Source: Microbispora sp. H11081 (lineage in GTDB: Bacteria > Actinomycetota > Actinomycetes > Streptosporangiales > Streptosporangiaceae). From it: a stretch of DNA of 64,000 bases. The notes below the pieces were generated by a model that made no database searches, was not told where the DNA came from, and saw nothing but the letters and a program-made list of their open reading frames with translations. Positions 34,902-43,846 of this stretch are shown piece by piece. Position numbers and translations under genes: made by a program. Positions within the stretch are counted from its first letter, which is position 1, and each line of letters starts with the position of its first letter. Location: NCBI RefSeq assembly GCF_012999535.1, contig NZ_JABBWV010000006.1:248001-312000 (forward strand), read 5' to 3'.

Positions 34902-36284
34902 ATGGCTTTCAAATGGACAGTGCACGGCGACGGGAGAGGGCTGGCGCCCGGGGACGTCGTCAAACCCGACGAGAGACTCAGCTGGCCCCGCATGGTCGGC
35001 ATCGGCGCGCAGCACGTGATCGCCATGTTCGGCGCGACCTTCGTCTTCCCCCTGGTCATGGGGCTCGACCCGAACACCGCCGTGATGATGTCGGGCGTCG
35101 CGACGATCCTGTTCCTGCTCTTCACCCAGGGCCGGATCCCCAGCTATCTGGGCACCTCGGCGTCGTTCGTCGGCGGCGTGGTGGCGGTGCGCGCGGCGTT
35201 CGGCGGCGACACCCCCGGCGCCGACCAGGTCGTGACCGGGGCGATCCTCGTCGCGGGCCTGGTGCTCGCGCTGTGCGGCGTGGCGATCCACGTGCTCGGC
35301 GTGCAGATCATCCACCGGGTCTTCCCCCCGGTCGTGACCGGCGCGGCGGTCATGCTGATCGGCTTCGGCCTGGCGTACGTCGTGGCCGACGTCTACTGGC
35401 CGCAGGACCCGTGGATCGCGCTGATCACGATGGTCGCGACGTTCGTGTTCATCGTGCTGTTCCGCGGGTTCCTCGGCCGGATCGGCGTGCTGCTCGGGCT
35501 CGTCTTCGGGTTCGTCCTGTCCTGGCTCGCGGACCGGGTCTTCGGGGACATCACCGCCTTCAACGCGGGCACCGGGCAGGTCGACACGCACCCCCGGGTG
35601 AGCTTCCAGGCCGTCCTCGACGCCGACTGGATCGGGCTGCCGCACTTCCACGCGCCCTCGTTCCAGCCGTCGGCCGTGCTGGTCGTGCTGCCCGCCGTGA
35701 TCGCCCTGATCGCGGAGAACGTCGGCCACGTCAAGGCGGTCGGCCAGATGACCGGCACCGACGTCGACCCCCAGATGGGCAAGGCGGTCATCGCCGACGG
35801 CGTCGGCACCGCCGTCGCGACCGCCGTCGGCGGCTCGCCCACCACGACGTACGCGGAGAACATCGGCGTCATGGCGGCCACGCGGGTCTACTCGACGGCC
35901 GCCTACTACATCGCCGCGGTCATCGCGATCCTGTTCGGCCTCTGTCCCAAGTTCGGCGCGCTGGTCGCCGCCACGCCCGGCGGCGTGCTCGGCGGCGTCA
36001 CCGTCATCCTGTACGGCATGATCGGTCTGCTCGGCGCGAAGATCTGGGTGGAGAACCGGGTGGACTTCGCCGACCCGGTGAACATGGTGCCGGTCGGCGC
36101 GGGCATCATCCTCGCGATCGGCCCGGTCACCCACCAGATCACCGGCGACTTCTCGCTCGCCGGGATCGCGCTCGGGACGATCGTGGTGCTCGCCGGCTAT
36201 CACCTGCTCCGCGCCATCGCGGGCAGACCAGCGAAGGAGGTCTCCGGTGGGGAGATCGGGTTCGAACGCGACGCCGCCGTCTGA
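34902..36284 (+). CDS. NCS2-family nucleobase permease, uracil (UraA) type
   Basis: This 460-aa transporter is a nucleobase:cation symporter of the NCS2/NAT family with about 14 membrane segments. The substrate-site motifs are of the uracil-permease class: VIALIAENVGHVKAVGQ and TTTYAENIGVMAATRVYST correspond to the UraA segments that carry the substrate-binding Glu/His and Glu. Xanthine and urate permeases instead have an NNG or QNPGxxxxT-type motif. The best prediction is therefore uptake of uracil or a similar pyrimidine, not xanthine. A leader of about 145 bases precedes it. The molybdenum hydroxylase genes follow after 45 bases in the same direction. Confidence 0.88.
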   Translation: MAFKWTVHGDGRGLAPGDVVKPDERLSWPRMVGIGAQHVIAMFGATFVFPLVMGLDPNTAVMMSGVATILFLLFTQGRIPSYLGTSASFVGGVVAVRAAFGGDTPGADQVVTGAILVAGLVLALCGVAIHVLGVQIIHRVFPPVVTGAAVMLIGFGLAYVVADVYWPQDPWIALITMVATFVFIVLFRGFLGRIGVLLGLVFGFVLSWLADRVFGDITAFNAGTGQVDTHPRVSFQAVLDADWIGLPHFHAPSFQPSAVLVVLPAVIALIAENVGHVKAVGQMTGTDVDPQMGKAVIADGVGTAVATAVGGSPTTTYAENIGVMAATRVYSTAAYYIAAVIAILFGLCPKFGALVAATPGGVLGGVTVILYGMIGLLGAKIWVENRVDFADPVNMVPVGAGIILAIGPVTHQITGDFSLAGIALGTIVVLAGYHLLRAIAGRPAKEVSGGEIGFERDAAV

Positions 36285-36329
36285 CGTGCGGGCGCGGCCC
36301 GTACGGCGGGACCCCCGGACGCCGGCGCG

Positions 36330-37202
36330 GTGAAGCCGCCCCCGTTCGACTACCACGGCCCGGTCACCCTCGGCGAGGCGCTGGACGTCCTCGCCGAGGC
36401 CGGGCCGGACGGGAAGGTGCTGGCGGGCGGCCAGAGCCTGATCCCGCTGCTCAACATGCGCCTGGCCGCGCCCGCGCACATCGTCGACGTCAACCGCGTG
36501 CCCGGCCTGGACGGGATCGAGGCCGGGCAGGACGGCGTACGCGTCGGGGCCCTGGCCAGGCACGCCGCCGTGGAGCGCTCGCCTGAGGCCGCCGCGCTGC
36601 CGCTGCTGCGCCAGGCGCTGCGACTGGTCGCCCACCCCGTGATCCGCAACCGCGGCACGGTGGTGGGCAGCCTCGTGCACGCCGACCCGTCCGCCGAGAT
36701 GCCGGCCGTGCTCGCCCTGCTCGGCGGGTCCGTACGGCTGGCAGCCAGGGGCGGCGAGCGGGAGGTGGCCGCCGCGGACTTCTTCACAGGACCGATGGAG
36801 TCGGCGCTGCGGCCGGGCGAACTGGCCGTGTCCGCGTTCTTCCCCGCGCTGCCGGGAAGGTCGGGCACGGCCTTCCACGAGGTGTCCAGGCGGCACGGCG
36901 ACTACGCGGTGGCCGGGGTGGCCGCCGCCGTCACGCTGGACGAGGACCTCAGGGTCACCGCCGCCCGCGTCGCCTGCGTGAGCGTGGGACCGGTCCCGGT
37001 GGTCGTGGACGTGACCACGGCGTGCGGCCCGCGCCCGGCGGGCTCGGCCGGCTGGGAGGCCGCGGCGGCGGCCGTACGGGACCGGATCGAGCCGGAGGGC
37101 GACATCCACGCGACCGCGGATTACCGGCGGCACCTAACCGGGGTGCTCGCCGTGCGGGCGCTGCGGGACGCCGCCGCGGCGGCCCACGGGGAGGAAGCGT
37201 GA
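36330..37202 (+). CDS. Molybdenum hydroxylase FAD-binding (medium) subunit
   Basis: This is the FAD subunit (290 aa, CoxM/XdhB-like) of a xanthine-dehydrogenase-family molybdenum hydroxylase. The flavin motifs are LAGGQSLIPLLNMRLAAPAHIVDVNRV and VAHPVIRNRGTVVGSLVHADPSAEMPAVLALLGG, followed by the C-terminal CO_deh_flav domain (FHEVSRRHGDYAVAGVAAAV). It passes electrons from the [2Fe-2S] centres to the external acceptor. The start is GTG. Its stop overlaps the [2Fe-2S] subunit start (GTGA). The gene order FAD, FeS, Mo is a common one for aerobic carbon-monoxide-dehydrogenase-like hydroxylases. Confidence 0.9.
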   Translation: MKPPPFDYHGPVTLGEALDVLAEAGPDGKVLAGGQSLIPLLNMRLAAPAHIVDVNRVPGLDGIEAGQDGVRVGALARHAAVERSPEAAALPLLRQALRLVAHPVIRNRGTVVGSLVHADPSAEMPAVLALLGGSVRLAARGGEREVAAADFFTGPMESALRPGELAVSAFFPALPGRSGTAFHEVSRRHGDYAVAGVAAAVTLDEDLRVTAARVACVSVGPVPVVVDVTTACGPRPAGSAGWEAAAAAVRDRIEPEGDIHATADYRRHLTGVLAVRALRDAAAAAHGEEA

Positions 37203-37723
37203 ACGAGACGCGCCATCGGGTGACCTTGAAGGTCAACGGGGTCGTGCGGGAGGCGACGGTGCCGGGGCGGCGGCTGCTGTCCGACTGCCTGCGTCACGAC
37301 CTCGGCCTCACCGGCACCCACGTGGGCTGCGAGCATGGCGTCTGCGGCGCCTGCACGGTGCTGCTGGACGGCGAGCCGGTCCGGTCGTGCCTGATGTTCG
37401 CCGTCACGGCGGACGGCCACGAGATCACTACGGTGGAGGGCCTGGCCCGCGGCGACGGCGAGCCGTCGCCGGTGCAGCGGGCCTTCTCCGAGTGCCACGC
37501 CCTGCAGTGCGGGTTCTGCACGCCGGGGTTCCTGTGCGCCGTGACCGCGTTCCTGCGGGACAACCCCGCCCCGTCGGAGGAGGAGGCGCTGGAGGCCGTG
37601 TCGGGCAACCTGTGCCGGTGCACCGGCTACCAGAACATCCTCAAGGCCGTCCACCGCGCCGCCGAGATCCAGGCCTCGGAGATCCAGGCGGCCGAGATCC
37701 AGGCGGAGGAGGGCGGGGCATGA
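37199..37723 (+). CDS. Molybdenum hydroxylase [2Fe-2S] (small) subunit
   Basis: This 174-aa subunit binds two [2Fe-2S] clusters. The plant-ferredoxin-type centre is CEHGVCGACTVLLDGEPVRSC, and the second centre is CGFCTPGF...CRCTGYQNI. It relays electrons from the molybdopterin to the FAD subunit. The GTG start overlaps the previous stop and has GGAGGAAG upstream. The last 20 residues are an unusual tail with three EIQA repeats (15-bp DNA period starting at 37664, 37679 and 37694), which is beyond the family norm. Its stop overlaps the ATG of the large subunit. Confidence 0.92.
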   Translation: MNETRHRVTLKVNGVVREATVPGRRLLSDCLRHDLGLTGTHVGCEHGVCGACTVLLDGEPVRSCLMFAVTADGHEITTVEGLARGDGEPSPVQRAFSECHALQCGFCTPGFLCAVTAFLRDNPAPSEEEALEAVSGNLCRCTGYQNILKAVHRAAEIQASEIQAAEIQAEEGGA

Positions 37724-40104
37724 CGACGAGGCTGTTCGGCGAGCCGGTCCAGCGGCGGGAGGACGCCAGGCTCGTCACCGGCGGCGGCCGCTACCTCGAC
37801 GACCTCGGCGCGGGCGCGCTGGCCGCCGCCTTCGTGCGGTCTCCGCACGCCCACGCGCGGATCCTCGACATCGACGTGTCGGCCGCCCTCGACGTGGAGG
37901 GCCTGGTCGCGATCTACACGTGGGAGGACCTGCCGGGCGCGCTGGCCGAACCGCTGCCGCTGCTGATCCCGCATCCCGCGCTCACCCACGGCCGCACGGC
38001 GTACCCGCTGGCGAAGGAGATCGTCAGGCACGTCGGGGAGCCGGTCGTCATGGTCGTCGCCCCCGACCGCTACCTCGCCGAGGACGCCTGCGCGCTGATC
38101 CGGGTCGACTACGAGATCCTCAAGCCGGTCGTGGGCATCGAGGAGGCCGCGGGCGGCGCCCACCTCGTGCACGAGGACGTGCCGGGCAACGTCGGCGCGC
38201 ACCTCGTCCAGGAGGTGCCCGGCCACGGCGGCGTGCCGGCGCGGGAGGCGGTCGACGCGGCCCCGCACCGGCTGGAGTTCCGCCTCGACATCGAGCGCAG
38301 CGCGTGCACCCCCCTGGAGGGGAAGGGCGTGTACGCCCGCTGGGACGCCGACGACGGCTCGTTGCGCATCTACTCCTCCACGCAGACCTCCACGAGCGTG
38401 CGGATGGCCATCGCGGCCAAGCTCGGGCTGCCGCTGCCCAAGGTGGAGGTCGTCGCGCCGGACGTCGGCGGCGGCTTCGGCGTCAAGATCGTCCACCCGT
38501 GGCCCGAGGAGATCCTCGTGCCGTGGGCGGCGCGGCTGCTGAACCGCGAGGTGAAGTGGACCGAGGACAGGCGCGAGCACTTCGTCTCCTCGTCGCACGA
38601 GCGCGGCCAGGTCCAGCGCGTGCGGGCCGGGTTCGACGACGACGGGCGCGTCCTCGGCCTGGAGGTGGAGATCCTGCACGACCACGGCGCCTACACGCCG
38701 TACGGGATCATCGTGCCGATCATCACCTCGACCCAGCTGCTCGGGCCGTACAAGGTGGGGGCCTACCGGGTCGAGTTCTCCTCGCTCTACACCAACACCG
38801 TGCAGGTCACGCCGTACCGGGGAGCGGGCCGCCCGCAGGGCGTGTTCTGCATGGAGCGGACGATGGACAAGATCGCCGCGTACCTCGGCAAGGACCGCAC
38901 CGAGGTCCGCGCGGCCAACTTCATCCAGCCCGGCGAGTTCCCGTACGACCAGGGCTTGATGTTCCAGGACGGGCGTCCGCTGATCTACGACAGCGGCGAC
39001 TACCCCGAGGCGCTGCGCATGCTCAAGGAGCTGATCGGCTGGGACTCCTTCGCGGAGGACAAGGCCCGCGCGGCGGCGGAGGGGCGCAGGATCGGCATCG
39101 GCGTCGGCTGTTACGTCGAGGGCACCGGCGTGGGCCCGTACGAGGGCGGGCACGTGCAGATCACCTCCGACGGCCGCGTGCACGTCTCGACCGGGCTCAC
39201 CTCGCAGGGGCAGGGGCACGAGACGGTGTTCGCGCAGATCGCCGCGACCGAACTCGGCGTGCCGATCGAGAAGGTGTCGGTGGTCACCGGCGACACCCGG
39301 CGCTTCGGCTACGCCGTGGGGACCTTCGCCTCACGGGCGGCCGTGATGAGCGGCAACGCGATCGCGCTCGCCTGCCGGAAGGTCAGGGAGAAGGCGCTGC
39401 GGATCGCGGCGGAGGCGCTGGAGGCCGATCCGCGCGACCTGGAGATCACCGACGGGACGGTCCACGTCGCGGGCGTGCCGTCGGCGTCGATCCCGCTGGC
39501 GACCGTCGCCGTGCTGTCCAACCCGCTGCGGTACGCCTTCGACGAGGAGGCCAGGCGGGCCACGCAGTTCGCCGGGGCCGGCTCCGACGACCGGCCGCCC
39601 GTGGCGGAGGGGGAGGAGCCGGGGCTGGAGGGCAGGGACTACTACTCGCCGGTCAGGTCCACCTTCGCGGCCGGCATGCACGCGGCGATCGTGGAGACCG
39701 ACCCCGACACCGCCGAGATCAGGATCCTGCGGTACGCCGTCGTCCACGACTGCGGGAAGCTGATCAACCCGATGATCGTCGAGGGGCAGATCCACGGCGG
39801 GGTCGCCCAGGGCGTCGGCGGGGCGCTGTACGAGAAGATGGCCTACGACGAGCACGGTCAGTTGCTGAACGCCTCGTTCATGGACTTCCTCATGCCGTAC
39901 GCCACGGAGGTGCCGCACATCGAGACGGCCCACCTGGAGACGCCCTCGCCGCTGAACCCGCTCGGGATCAAGGGCGCGGGGGAGGCCGGGGTGATCCCCG
40001 TCTCCGCCGTCATCGCCTCCGCGGTCGAGGACGCCGAGGGCATCGCGATCGACCGGATGCCCATCTCCCCGTCCGACCTCCACCACCTGCGCCTGGAGCG
40101 GTGA
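37720..40104 (+). CDS. Molybdenum hydroxylase large (molybdopterin-binding) subunit, form II CoxL-like
   Basis: This 794-aa subunit holds the molybdopterin cofactor. Family landmarks are the N-terminal GRYLDDLGAG, the cofactor loops DVGGGFGVKIVHPWPEE and SQGQGHETVFAQIAATE, and the catalytic base Glu in IKGAGEAG near the C-terminus. The active-site loop reads PYRGAGR (365-371), the form II motif, rather than the AYXCSFR loop of true CO dehydrogenase, so CO oxidation is unlikely. With a UraA-type permease upstream and a barbiturase-family protein in the window, ring hydroxylation of a pyrimidine such as uracil is an attractive but unproven role. Xanthine or another N-heterocycle remains possible. 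Confidence 0.9.
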   Translation: MTTRLFGEPVQRREDARLVTGGGRYLDDLGAGALAAAFVRSPHAHARILDIDVSAALDVEGLVAIYTWEDLPGALAEPLPLLIPHPALTHGRTAYPLAKEIVRHVGEPVVMVVAPDRYLAEDACALIRVDYEILKPVVGIEEAAGGAHLVHEDVPGNVGAHLVQEVPGHGGVPAREAVDAAPHRLEFRLDIERSACTPLEGKGVYARWDADDGSLRIYSSTQTSTSVRMAIAAKLGLPLPKVEVVAPDVGGGFGVKIVHPWPEEILVPWAARLLNREVKWTEDRREHFVSSSHERGQVQRVRAGFDDDGRVLGLEVEILHDHGAYTPYGIIVPIITSTQLLGPYKVGAYRVEFSSLYTNTVQVTPYRGAGRPQGVFCMERTMDKIAAYLGKDRTEVRAANFIQPGEFPYDQGLMFQDGRPLIYDSGDYPEALRMLKELIGWDSFAEDKARAAAEGRRIGIGVGCYVEGTGVGPYEGGHVQITSDGRVHVSTGLTSQGQGHETVFAQIAATELGVPIEKVSVVTGDTRRFGYAVGTFASRAAVMSGNAIALACRKVREKALRIAAEALEADPRDLEITDGTVHVAGVPSASIPLATVAVLSNPLRYAFDEEARRATQFAGAGSDDRPPVAEGEEPGLEGRDYYSPVRSTFAAGMHAAIVETDPDTAEIRILRYAVVHDCGKLINPMIVEGQIHGGVAQGVGGALYEKMAYDEHGQLLNASFMDFLMPYATEVPHIETAHLETPSPLNPLGIKGAGEAGVIPVSAVIASAVEDAEGIAIDRMPISPSDLHHLRLER

Positions 40105-40164
40105 CCACCGTCATGGCCCGATCATCTGAGCGACCCGGAAGGCGAGTTCTTCTCCCGCCTGCCG

Positions 40165-41076
40165 TCAGAGGACCTGGGCGGTGAGGCGCTTGCGGAAGAC
40201 CCAGTAGGTCCAGGCCTGGTAGGCGATGACGCCCGGCAGGGCGAGCAGGCCGATCCAGGTGAGCACGGTCAGCGTGTAGGGCGCCGAGGCCGCTTCCGCC
40301 AGCGTCAGCCCGGGCAGCGGGGCCGCCCACAGCACCCCGAAGACGGTGGCCGTCGTCGCGGCGATCGACGTGGCGGTCGCGGTGAACGCCCAGCCCTCCC
40401 GGCGGCCCCAGACCAGCGTCACCCCGGCGGCCAGCGCCGACGCGGCGAGCAGCGCCGTCCCCAGGGTCCACGCCGGGCCCCTGCCCGGCACGGACGGCAG
40501 CGTGCCGATCGCGACCGGCAGCGCGCCGACGGCCGCGAGCAGAGCGGCCCTGCGGGCGCGGGCGCGGATCGCGCCGGTCGTCTTGAGCGCGAGGAACACC
40601 GCGCCGTGCAGCACGGCCACCGACAGCGACAGGGCTCCGCCGAGCACGGTCGCCAGCGCCGTGCCGAACACCAGGTGACCGAAGATCGCACCCCACAGGA
40701 ACGCCGGCAGCACGCTGCCCGTGACGATCCCGGCGTCGCACAGCGCGACCTCGCGCCTGGAGCGGACCTTGCCCCGCCACTCCAGGCCCACCCCGCGGAC
40801 GACCAGGCCGGTGATGACGAGGAAGACCGCCAGGTAGAAGCCGCTCAACAGGCCCGAGTACCACGCGGGGAAGGCGGCGAACATGGCGCCGATCGCGGTG
40901 ATGAGCCACACCTCGTTGCCGTCCCACACCGGCCCGATGGTGCCGAGCACCTGCCTGCGCTCGGCCTCCGACCGCGACAGCAGCGGCAGCAGCGCGCCCA
41001 CGCCGAAGTCGAACCCCTCCAGGACGAAGTAACCCGTCCAGAGGAACGCGATCACGATGAACCAGAAGGTCGTCAT
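40165..41076 (-). CDS. cydB: Cytochrome bd ubiquinol/menaquinol oxidase subunit II
   Basis: CydB is the second subunit of cytochrome bd, a quinol oxidase with high oxygen affinity. The 303-aa protein is highly hydrophobic, with about eight membrane segments and the conserved N-terminal FWFIVIAFLWTGYFVLEGFDFGVG and GPVWDGNEVWLITAIGAMFAAFPAWYS. The ATG follows GAGGAG and lies 11 bases after cydA. The cydDC assembly transporter genes usually found next to it in actinomycetes are not in this window. The operon converges on the molybdenum hydroxylase genes. Confidence 0.95.
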   Translation of the reverse strand: MTTFWFIVIAFLWTGYFVLEGFDFGVGALLPLLSRSEAERRQVLGTIGPVWDGNEVWLITAIGAMFAAFPAWYSGLLSGFYLAVFLVITGLVVRGVGLEWRGKVRSRREVALCDAGIVTGSVLPAFLWGAIFGHLVFGTALATVLGGALSLSVAVLHGAVFLALKTTGAIRARARRAALLAAVGALPVAIGTLPSVPGRGPAWTLGTALLAASALAAGVTLVWGRREGWAFTATATSIAATTATVFGVLWAAPLPGLTLAEAASAPYTLTVLTWIGLLALPGVIAYQAWTYWVFRKRLTAQVL

Positions 41077-41087
41077 CTCGTGACTCC

Positions 41088-42596
41088 TCAGTACATGAGC
41101 GTCGGCATGAGCCGCGTCTCGTCGGAGTGGTCGGGCGCCACGCCGGCGGGGTCCGTGACGGCGGGTGGCAGTTCTGGGCCGGCCTTGACGTGCCGCACCA
41201 GCAGCACGCCCTCGGCCACGGCGAGCACGCCGTACAGGACCGTGAAGACGGCCAGGGTGATCGCGACCTCGGTGAGCGAGACGCCGGGCGACACGCTGGC
41301 GGCGGTCATGAGCTCGCCCTGGACGGTCCACGGCTGACGGCCGATCTCGCTGAGCAGCCAGCCGGCGATGATCGCCATGGTGGGCAGCGGCAGCGCCAGC
41401 ACGCAGAGGCGGGCGAACCAGCCGGGCACCGGCCGGGCCGGGCCGCCGCGCCGGCGCCGGGGGCTCCGGGTCAGCCACAGGCCGAGCACGGACAGGCCCA
41501 CCGTGGCCATGCCGAAGCCGATCATGACGCGGAACGACCAGAAGACGACCGGCAGGTTCGGGGTGTAGTCGCCGGGCCCGAAGGTCTGCTCGTACCGCGC
41601 CTGGATGTCGTCGACGCCCTGGACCGTCGCGGCGGGGTCGTGCGCGGCGAGCAGGCTGAGCAGGCCGGGCACCTCGACGCCGGGCGCGATCGAGAACGGC
41701 GCGCCGGCGGTGTCGTGGCGCAGGCCCTCCGCCGCGGCGAGCTTCATCGGCTGCTGCTCGCGCAGGAGCTGGCCGGACAGGTCGCCGCTCCCGGCGACGA
41801 CGACCCCCGCGATCGCCGTCATGACGAGCGCGGCGCGCAGGCTGGTCCGCCACATGTCCGGCCCGCGGCGCACCGGCACGGTCACGTCCTGGGCGGCCCC
41901 GAGGCCGTTCACACGGTCGTGCCCGAGGCCGTTCCCGCGCCTGTTCTCGCGTCCGGGCAGCAGGCCGAGGCCGCGCTCGCGCAGGATGCGGTAGCCCGCG
42001 ACGGCGACCACGAAGCCGCCCGCCACGACGAACGAGGCGGCGACCACGTGCGGCACCTGGGCGAGGGCCGTCGAGTTGGTCAGCACCGCCCACAGGTCGG
42101 TCATCCTGGCCCTGCCGTCCACGACCTCGTAGCCGACCGGGTGCTTCATCCAGGCGTTGGCCGCGAGGATGAAGTACGCCGACAGGTTGGACCCGATGAC
42201 GGCGGCCCACAGGCAGGCGAGATGGACTCGCTTGGGCAGCCGGTCCCAGCCGAAGATCCACAGTCCGAGGAACGTCGACTCCAGGAAGAACGCGAGCAGC
42301 GCCTCCAGCGCCAGCGGCGCGCCGAACACGTCGCCGACGAAGGTCGAGTACTCACTCCAGTTCATCCCGAACTGGAACTCCTGGACGATGCCGGTCACGA
42401 CGCCCATGGCGAAGTTGATCAGAAAGAGCTTGCCGAAGAACTTCGTCAGCCTGAGGTAGTGCTCCTTGCCCGTACGCAGCCAGGCGGTCTGGAGCCCGGC
42501 GACGAAGACGCCCAGTCCGATCGTCAGGGGTACGAAGAGAAAGTGGTACACGGTGGTCACTCCGAACTGCCACCGTGCCAGGTCAAGCGCGTCCAT
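41088..42596 (-). CDS. cydA: Cytochrome bd quinol oxidase subunit I
   Basis: CydA carries the three haems of the bd oxidase and the quinol site. The 502-aa protein starts MDALDLARWQFGVTTVYHFLFVPLTIG with the first haem ligand region. It shows GIVQEFQFGMNWSEYS with the conserved acidic residues of the proton path, HVVAASFVVAGG with a haem b558 ligand, and the quinol-site motif GRQPWTVQGE. The Q loop is of the short type. The ATG at 42596 has GGGGGAG upstream; the frame is open to 42755 but that sequence is not family-like. Low oxygen or redox control is expected, but no convincing Rex site was found. Confidence 0.95.
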   Translation of the reverse strand: MDALDLARWQFGVTTVYHFLFVPLTIGLGVFVAGLQTAWLRTGKEHYLRLTKFFGKLFLINFAMGVVTGIVQEFQFGMNWSEYSTFVGDVFGAPLALEALLAFFLESTFLGLWIFGWDRLPKRVHLACLWAAVIGSNLSAYFILAANAWMKHPVGYEVVDGRARMTDLWAVLTNSTALAQVPHVVAASFVVAGGFVVAVAGYRILRERGLGLLPGRENRRGNGLGHDRVNGLGAAQDVTVPVRRGPDMWRTSLRAALVMTAIAGVVVAGSGDLSGQLLREQQPMKLAAAEGLRHDTAGAPFSIAPGVEVPGLLSLLAAHDPAATVQGVDDIQARYEQTFGPGDYTPNLPVVFWSFRVMIGFGMATVGLSVLGLWLTRSPRRRRGGPARPVPGWFARLCVLALPLPTMAIIAGWLLSEIGRQPWTVQGELMTAASVSPGVSLTEVAITLAVFTVLYGVLAVAEGVLLVRHVKAGPELPPAVTDPAGVAPDHSDETRLMPTLMY

Positions 42597-43117
42597 GTCT
42601 CCCCCATGACGGAGCCCCGCGGCTCGTAGCTCTATAGCCAGTAGTACTACAAGCTGTAGAGCATTAGGGCCTCGCGATGTGCGATCTTCGTCACAACCGT
42701 CCGGCAGGCCGCCCGGATCCCGGATCGCGGGGCCGTGACCCCGTTCTCGCGGCACCGGCGGGCGCGGCCGGATCGTCCCGGCGGCCGGGGACGTCTGTCC
42801 CGTCCCGCCCGGAGCGCCCCCTGCGGAGGCATGGAGTCAACAATGGCCGGATGTCGCCGTGCGGCGCGTCCGCCGCTCGGCTGATTCGCCCGTACGCCGC
42901 GCGGTTGAGAGCAACGGGCGGAAGCCACCTCGTCACCCGCGCCGGCGTGCCGTCCCGGGGTGTCCATCGGGCCCCGCCCGGCCGCGTGGCCGTACCCGGT
43001 TGCCGGCGTACGGCGCTCGCCGCGACACCTGCCGAGAGATCACGCCGCGCCGGGGCAGATATTGCCGTTCTCGCCGGACAGGTGGTTGTCTAGGGTGCTC
43101 GGCATCGGAGGTGGCTC
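42597..43117. other. 521-base region between divergent cydA and the CoxG-like gene
   Basis: No convincing gene is visible. Open frames on both strands lack ribosome-binding sites and show only Arg/Pro/Ala-rich shadow sequence. Close to cydA there is a 6-bp inverted repeat GCTCTA...TAGAGC inside the AT-rich stretch at about 42630-42662, and a weak TGTG-N10-TCACA element at 42678-42695. This segment presumably holds the cydAB promoter and, near its end, the promoter of the CoxG-like gene. Confidence 0.5.
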
Positions 43118-43798
43118 ATGAAGGTCTCGGGCAGCGCGCTGGTCGCCGCGGAGCGCAAGCGGGTCTGGGACGCGCTCCAGGACCCCGGCGTCCTGGTGCG
43201 GACGATCCCCGGCTGCGAGCGCCTGGAGACGACCGGCGAGAACGTGTACGCGATGACGGTGACCGCGGGAGTCGCCTCCATCAAGGGCGTCTACCAGGGC
43301 GAGGTCGCGCTGAGCGACCAGGAGGAGCCCGACCGGTTCACCCTCGGGGCGCGCGGGCAGGGCGCCCCCGGCACGGTAGAGGCGACCGTGGCCGTACGGC
43401 TCAGCGACGCCGGAGGCGGCACCCGGATCGACTACGACGCCGAGGCCGTGGTCGGCGGCATGATCGGCGGTGTGGGGCAGCGGATGCTCGTCTCGGTCGC
43501 CAAGAGGACCGCGGGCGAGTTCTTCGCCGCCGTCGAGCGGCATCTGCTGTCGGCCCCCGCCGCCCTCGCCGAGCCCGCCGCCGCCGAGACGCCCGTCACA
43601 GTGCCCGTCACTGCGCCCCTTACTGCGCCCGTCACAGGGGAGGCCGCGCCGAGGGTGTTCACCCGCGAGACCCGGCCCGCACCCCGGCAGGGCGTGCCGG
43701 CCTGGACGATGCTCGCGGCGTTCGGGACCGGCGCGGGGGTGGCGCTCGGCAGCGCCGCCATCGGCTGGCTCCTCGGACGCCAGAGCCGCCGCCGTTAG
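43118..43798 (+). CDS. CoxG-like SRPBCC protein with C-terminal membrane anchor
   Basis: This 226-aa protein has an N-terminal SRPBCC/CoxG domain (about residues 1-145, MKVSGSALVAAERKRVWDALQDPGVLVRTIPGCERLE), a Pro/Val/Ala-rich linker and one C-terminal membrane segment (about 197-222, AGVALGSAAIGWLLGRQ). CoxG proteins anchor or service molybdenum hydroxylases at the membrane, where they may connect to the quinone pool. The start ATG follows GGAGGTGG. It lies 3 kb from the molybdenum hydroxylase genes, separated by cytochrome bd, and its occurrence here supports a membrane-coupled hydroxylase. No CoxD/E/F or XdhC maturation gene is present in the window. Confidence 0.85.
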   Translation: MKVSGSALVAAERKRVWDALQDPGVLVRTIPGCERLETTGENVYAMTVTAGVASIKGVYQGEVALSDQEEPDRFTLGARGQGAPGTVEATVAVRLSDAGGGTRIDYDAEAVVGGMIGGVGQRMLVSVAKRTAGEFFAAVERHLLSAPAALAEPAAAETPVTVPVTAPLTAPVTGEAAPRVFTRETRPAPRQGVPAWTMLAAFGTGAGVALGSAAIGWLLGRQSRRR

Positions 43799-43846
43799 CC
43801 GCCGGCGCCAGGGAATCGGCCGCCGGTGACACCGGTTGGACATGGC

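Noticed and set aside
37720-40104. Aerobic carbon monoxide dehydrogenase large subunit
   Set aside because: The active-site loop is PYRGAGR rather than the AYXCSFR-type loop required for the Mo-Cu centre.
42678-42695. Rex redox-regulator site upstream of cydA (TGTG-N10-TCACA)
   Set aside because: Only the outer four to five bases are symmetric and the inner AA/TT pairs of the Rex consensus are missing, so it is too weak to annotate.
42677-43093. 138-aa ORF in the cydA/CoxG intergenic region
   Set aside because: No ribosome-binding site, composition dominated by Arg/Pro/Ala/Gly, and no resemblance to any family.
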